A DNA stretch of 64,000 nt, from assembly GCA_001602455.1 (NCBI GenBank), contig CP012157.1:925733-989732 (forward strand), in the 5' to 3' direction. The notes below the pieces were generated by a model, which was given only the letters and a program-made list of their open reading frames with translations, was not told the origin of the DNA and did no database searches. Positions 61,428 to 64,000 of the stretch are shown one piece after another (position 1 is the first letter of the stretch; every line of letters starts with the position of its first letter). A program made the translations under genes and the position numbers. The stretch comes from Betaproteobacteria bacterium UKL13-2. GTDB lineage: Bacteria; Pseudomonadota; Gammaproteobacteria; Burkholderiales; Usitatibacteraceae.

Positions 61428-61498
61428 TTATTCCCGCTCCCATTTGATCTGGAACTCCACCTCTTCTTCACCATCTGACTTTTCGTGCTCAATGCTAA
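61428..61498 (-). pseudogene. 3' end of a gene cut by IS5 copy B
   Basis: The minus-strand frame from the IS border reads SIEHEKSDGEEEVEFQIKWE and stops after two more codons. The acidic stretch with a final VEFQIKW recalls the end of amphi-Trp domain proteins, but the fragment is too short to be sure. The rest is not in the window. Confidence 0.35.
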
Positions 61499-62760
61499 GG
61501 AAGCGCCGATTTAATGAATTTTTGAGCGTCACTGTATAAAAGCGCCAAACGCACCTCTGCGCCGCTGTTTTGTTGCTCAGTTTTTTCTTACGCAGCGTAT
61601 TGATGCCTCTTTTGCTGCGCACCTCTCGTGTTTAGTTGCCATTTGGCTGCCTTTTTGCGGCAATTCGCCGCCTTGCCCCACTACGGACACAACTTCCCCC
61701 TCACCATATACAAATTACTCAAGGCAAACAGCACGTTAAGCTGTGCATCGTTCTTGGCAATGCCTTGGTAGCGTGTCTTCTTGTGCTTGAAGATATTCTT
61801 GACCACATGGAACGGATGCTCTACCTTGGCGCGAATGCTGGCCTTCAGCTTCTCGTAGGCCAGCGCCAGATCCTTTTGCCAGCACGCCGCCATCTCCTTG
61901 AGCGGCTTGCGGCGTTTGGCAATGCGCCACTTCATCTCAACCGCACGTCCTTGTAGCTTGGCGACGACTTCCTCGCGCTTTGCCGCGCCAACGTAGCCCG
62001 CATCTGCACCCATGCACGCCTCTTCACCATGCATCAGATTGGCCGTCTGACTGACGTCACTCTCATGCGCGGCTGTACTCACCACCGTGTGCACCAAGCC
62101 TGACTGCTCATCCGCGCCTATGTGTGCTTTCATCCCAAAGTGCCATTGGTTGCCTTTCTTGGCTTGATGCATTTCTGGGTCGCGCTTGCGTGACTTGTTC
62201 TTGGTGGAACTGGGCGCGGCGATCAGGGTGGCGTCAATGAGTGTGCCTTGACTCATGAGCAACCCGCGCTCTTTGAGTAGTGCATTGACCTCCTTGAGCA
62301 TGGCTTGCGGCAATGCGTTCTTTTCGAGCAGGTGACGAAAGTCCATGAGTGTGGTGCTGTCAGGCACACTGGATACGGCAAGATCAATGGCGCAGAAGTT
62401 GCGTAGCGCTTGGCTGTCGTAAATCGCGTCTTCTACCGCAACATCGGCTAACCCGTACCACTGTTGAATAAAATACATGCGCAGCATGCGTTCAACGCCA
62501 ATCGGCGGGCGGCCACGTCTGCCGCTCTTCGGGTAGTGCGGCTCCACCACGGCAATGAGTCTCTCCCACGGCACAACCTGTTCCATCTTGGCCAAAAAGA
62601 TATCGCGCCGCGTGAGCTTCTTCTTGGCGCTGTATTCGACTTGGGCAAAACTCATTTGCTGTGGCTTCGTAGATTTGTTGTCCATGGCGCTGTCAGGTTG
62701 TGTGGGCTTGCAGCAAAAACGTTTCTACTATGCTTGGCGTTGGCAGAGGTTGTGAATAAA
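61499..62760 (-). mobile_element. IS5-family insertion sequence, copy B (one end lost)
   Basis: Same element as 43949-45221 in opposite orientation, 1262 bp. The end at 61499 is intact (GGAAGCGCCGATTTA, preceded by CTAA). The other end lacks its last 11 bases and is joined at 62760/62761 to an IS1380-type element. Confidence 0.9.
61681..62685 (-). CDS. IS5-family transposase, copy B
   Basis: 334 residues with the same protein sequence as copy A (DDE residues in LIDATLIAAP, MGADAGYVG and KVEHPFHVVK). The coding sequence is intact, but loss of one IS end probably stops the copy from moving itself; its transposase could still act on copy A. Confidence 0.95.
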   Translation of the reverse strand: MDNKSTKPQQMSFAQVEYSAKKKLTRRDIFLAKMEQVVPWERLIAVVEPHYPKSGRRGRPPIGVERMLRMYFIQQWYGLADVAVEDAIYDSQALRNFCAIDLAVSSVPDSTTLMDFRHLLEKNALPQAMLKEVNALLKERGLLMSQGTLIDATLIAAPSSTKNKSRKRDPEMHQAKKGNQWHFGMKAHIGADEQSGLVHTVVSTAAHESDVSQTANLMHGEEACMGADAGYVGAAKREEVVAKLQGRAVEMKWRIAKRRKPLKEMAACWQKDLALAYEKLKASIRAKVEHPFHVVKNIFKHKKTRYQGIAKNDAQLNVLFALSNLYMVRGKLCP

Positions 62761-64000
62761 CCTAAATCCGGCAGTTACCCTGCCGCTGTAAGTTGGGCTG
62801 ACGGTAGCCAAGGTGGCAGTGGGCGCGTGATTTTGGCCACTACGTAGTCCAGAAATGTCTTCCATCGATCCGTAAAAGGCAACTGCTCCGCAATATCCCT
62901 GACATGACCTAAAGCCGCACGAATGTTGGCAATGAGCGCGAGCAACTTGTCCTTGGCAGCATGCATGGGTGTCAGATACAGCGTTGTCTGTCCCGCATGT
63001 TTGACAGCGCGCCCCACACTGGCAAGCAATAACGCTCGGCTGGTGATGGCTTCCATGCGTGCACCCGGCTTGGCCGCCCGGCAATACCAGGACCACCAGT
63101 TGTACACCAGCGCTACAGCGCGAGCACTGGTCTGGCAGCGCTCAATGTCCTGGGTCGTGAAGCCACCCCATCCCCACTGATTTTTGAGCTCGTCAAATCC
63201 GTTCTCGCAGTCAGCCCGGTCCCGATAGAGTTGACCGAACGCGTCCAATGCGTAGGCGCTGTTTGTCACCAACACCGCGTATTCCCAAACCTGAACATCC
63301 TTGTCCGGCATCAGCAACTCAATCTGCTCGCCCGGCTCGTTCTTGGTCTTTCGACTCAGCGCCAAAGTGGCTTTGACGGCACGCCGCAAGATCACTACCC
63401 GACGTGATTTGTCCCAGCCCGAGAGTTTGAGGGTATCTTCGACTGCGCTCCAGCCTTGCTCGCTGGGGCCGGGTGTGCTCCAGTCATCACGCGCGAATTG
63501 GCGTGCCAATAATTTCTTGACACCCACAGTCTGACGCAGCTTGAACAGGTAGGGCTGGTCTCGCTCCTCCAGCTCGGCAATAAAGGGTTCGTTGCCAAAG
63601 CCGCAGTCGCCTCGGACCAAGGCCGGACGCTGCTGGGGCGTGAGCTTTTCCAGTACGCCGATCAGACCAGGCCGCGCTTTGGCCGCGCTGTGCTCTTTGC
63701 CGGGGCAGACGACAACGTCCAGCACCAGGCGCAGGTTGCCAACCCAGTATGTGTGCAGTGCGTGGCTCGGGCGCCCGGGTTTGTGTGGGTTGTAGCTGAC
63801 CTCAGCTCCGCTTTGTTTTCCGAACATCGGCTTGATGGTGGTGTCGATATCCAGGATCCAAGGGGTGCTCAGTGCCGCTTGCACACTACCCATGAGCTGG
63901 GGGGCAAGCCAGGCCTGGCTTTGCTCGGCGCTCATACGCGACAGTGCGCGTCGCAGCGCGTCTTCGCTGATGATTTTCTTCATCCCCAGAATCTGCGGGC
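62761..64000 (-). mobile_element. IS1380-family insertion sequence, cut by window edge
   Basis: Starts at CCTAAATCCGGCAG, directly beside the truncated IS5 copy, and continues past the window. The orientation follows its transposase (minus strand). The second terminus is not visible. Confidence 0.75.
62775..64000 (-). CDS. IS1380-family transposase, 5' end outside window
   Basis: At least 402 residues from the ATG at 63983; the frame stays open to the window edge (PQILG precedes the Met), so the true start may lie beyond. DDE group 1 pattern: LDIDTTIKPMFGKQ gives the first Asp, LVRGDCGFGNEPF the second, and DCENGFDELKNQWGWGGF the Glu block characteristic of IS1380. The C-terminus PSAQLTAAG is encoded by the element's terminal bases. 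Confidence 0.92.
   Translation of the reverse strand, partial: PQILGMKKIISEDALRRALSRMSAEQSQAWLAPQLMGSVQAALSTPWILDIDTTIKPMFGKQSGAEVSYNPHKPGRPSHALHTYWVGNLRLVLDVVVCPGKEHSAAKARPGLIGVLEKLTPQQRPALVRGDCGFGNEPFIAELEERDQPYLFKLRQTVGVKKLLARQFARDDWSTPGPSEQGWSAVEDTLKLSGWDKSRRVVILRRAVKATLALSRKTKNEPGEQIELLMPDKDVQVWEYAVLVTNSAYALDAFGQLYRDRADCENGFDELKNQWGWGGFTTQDIERCQTSARAVALVYNWWSWYCRAAKPGARMEAITSRALLLASVGRAVKHAGQTTLYLTPMHAAKDKLLALIANIRAALGHVRDIAEQLPFTDRWKTFLDYVVAKITRPLPPWLPSAQLTAAG

Noticed and set aside
1-64000. tRNA, rRNA or riboswitch genes
   Set aside because: No cloverleaf-like T-arm/anticodon patterns or conserved rRNA blocks were noticed by eye; a covariance-model scan would be needed to exclude small RNAs.

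Overview
The window looks like a chromosomal segment of a betaproteobacterium, probably of the order Burkholderiales. The basis is a moderately GC-rich housekeeping background, DUF2863 and DUF3297 family proteins, a birA-SPOR-like pair, a glyoxylate-shunt malate synthase with a divergent LysR gene, and Rhs and REP/RAYT elements typical of that group. Species cannot be named from the sequence. No rRNA, tRNA or CRISPR array was seen.

Layout. 1-6764 is an Rhs polymorphic-toxin locus. Two Rhs cores share a near-identical 1444 bp segment and carry different C-terminal tips, each followed by a candidate immunity gene. Between them lies an orphan TNT-like (NAD+ glycohydrolase family) tip with its own immunity gene. 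A REP/RAYT mobile element (6882-7765) and a RAYT deletion derivative inside the orphan tip (2973-3109) lie among the cassettes. 7770-12840 holds a broken integrase, a secreted RCC1-repeat protein with 14 repeats on an exact 150 bp period, and a small lipoprotein. 13298-40026 is mostly ordinary chromosome: DUF2863, LysR regulators, a GlcG-like protein, SDR and aldo/keto reductases, malate synthase, a FecR/DUF6600 surface protein, an AsmA-like protein, an MsbA-like ABC exporter, ferredoxin-NADP reductase, an S9 peptidase, a CoA transferase, a TonB receptor, a CorA-like transporter and an ABC substrate-binding protein.

40027-49024 is a scarred accessory region. An ABC permease is cut off, and an AT-rich block of HEAT-repeat and unknown genes follows. 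A saccharopine dehydrogenase-like gene is split by an IS5-family element with a CTAG duplication. There are decayed toxin/immunity remnants, and an IS481-family element sits in the stop codon of a MOSC gene. 49020-61222 returns to core genes: MOSC, SOUL, KASIII, an AbrB antitoxin with a collapsed PIN toxin, GT2, SrkA-like kinase, AsnS, M20 peptidase, HAD phosphatase, BirA. 61499-64000 holds a second copy of the IS5 element abutting an IS1380-family element that runs off the window.

The most unusual signal is a dispersed short repeat with ends TAGCCTGAATATTTCA / TGAAAYATTCAGGCTA (about 14 full, short or half copies). Its terminal TAG or TGA serves as the stop codon of at least eight flanking genes. 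A second, unrelated hairpin repeat occurs twice. Together with the Rhs cassette arrangement and several frozen deletions (PIN toxin, permease, RCC1 C-terminus), this points to a genome shaped by short mobile repeats.
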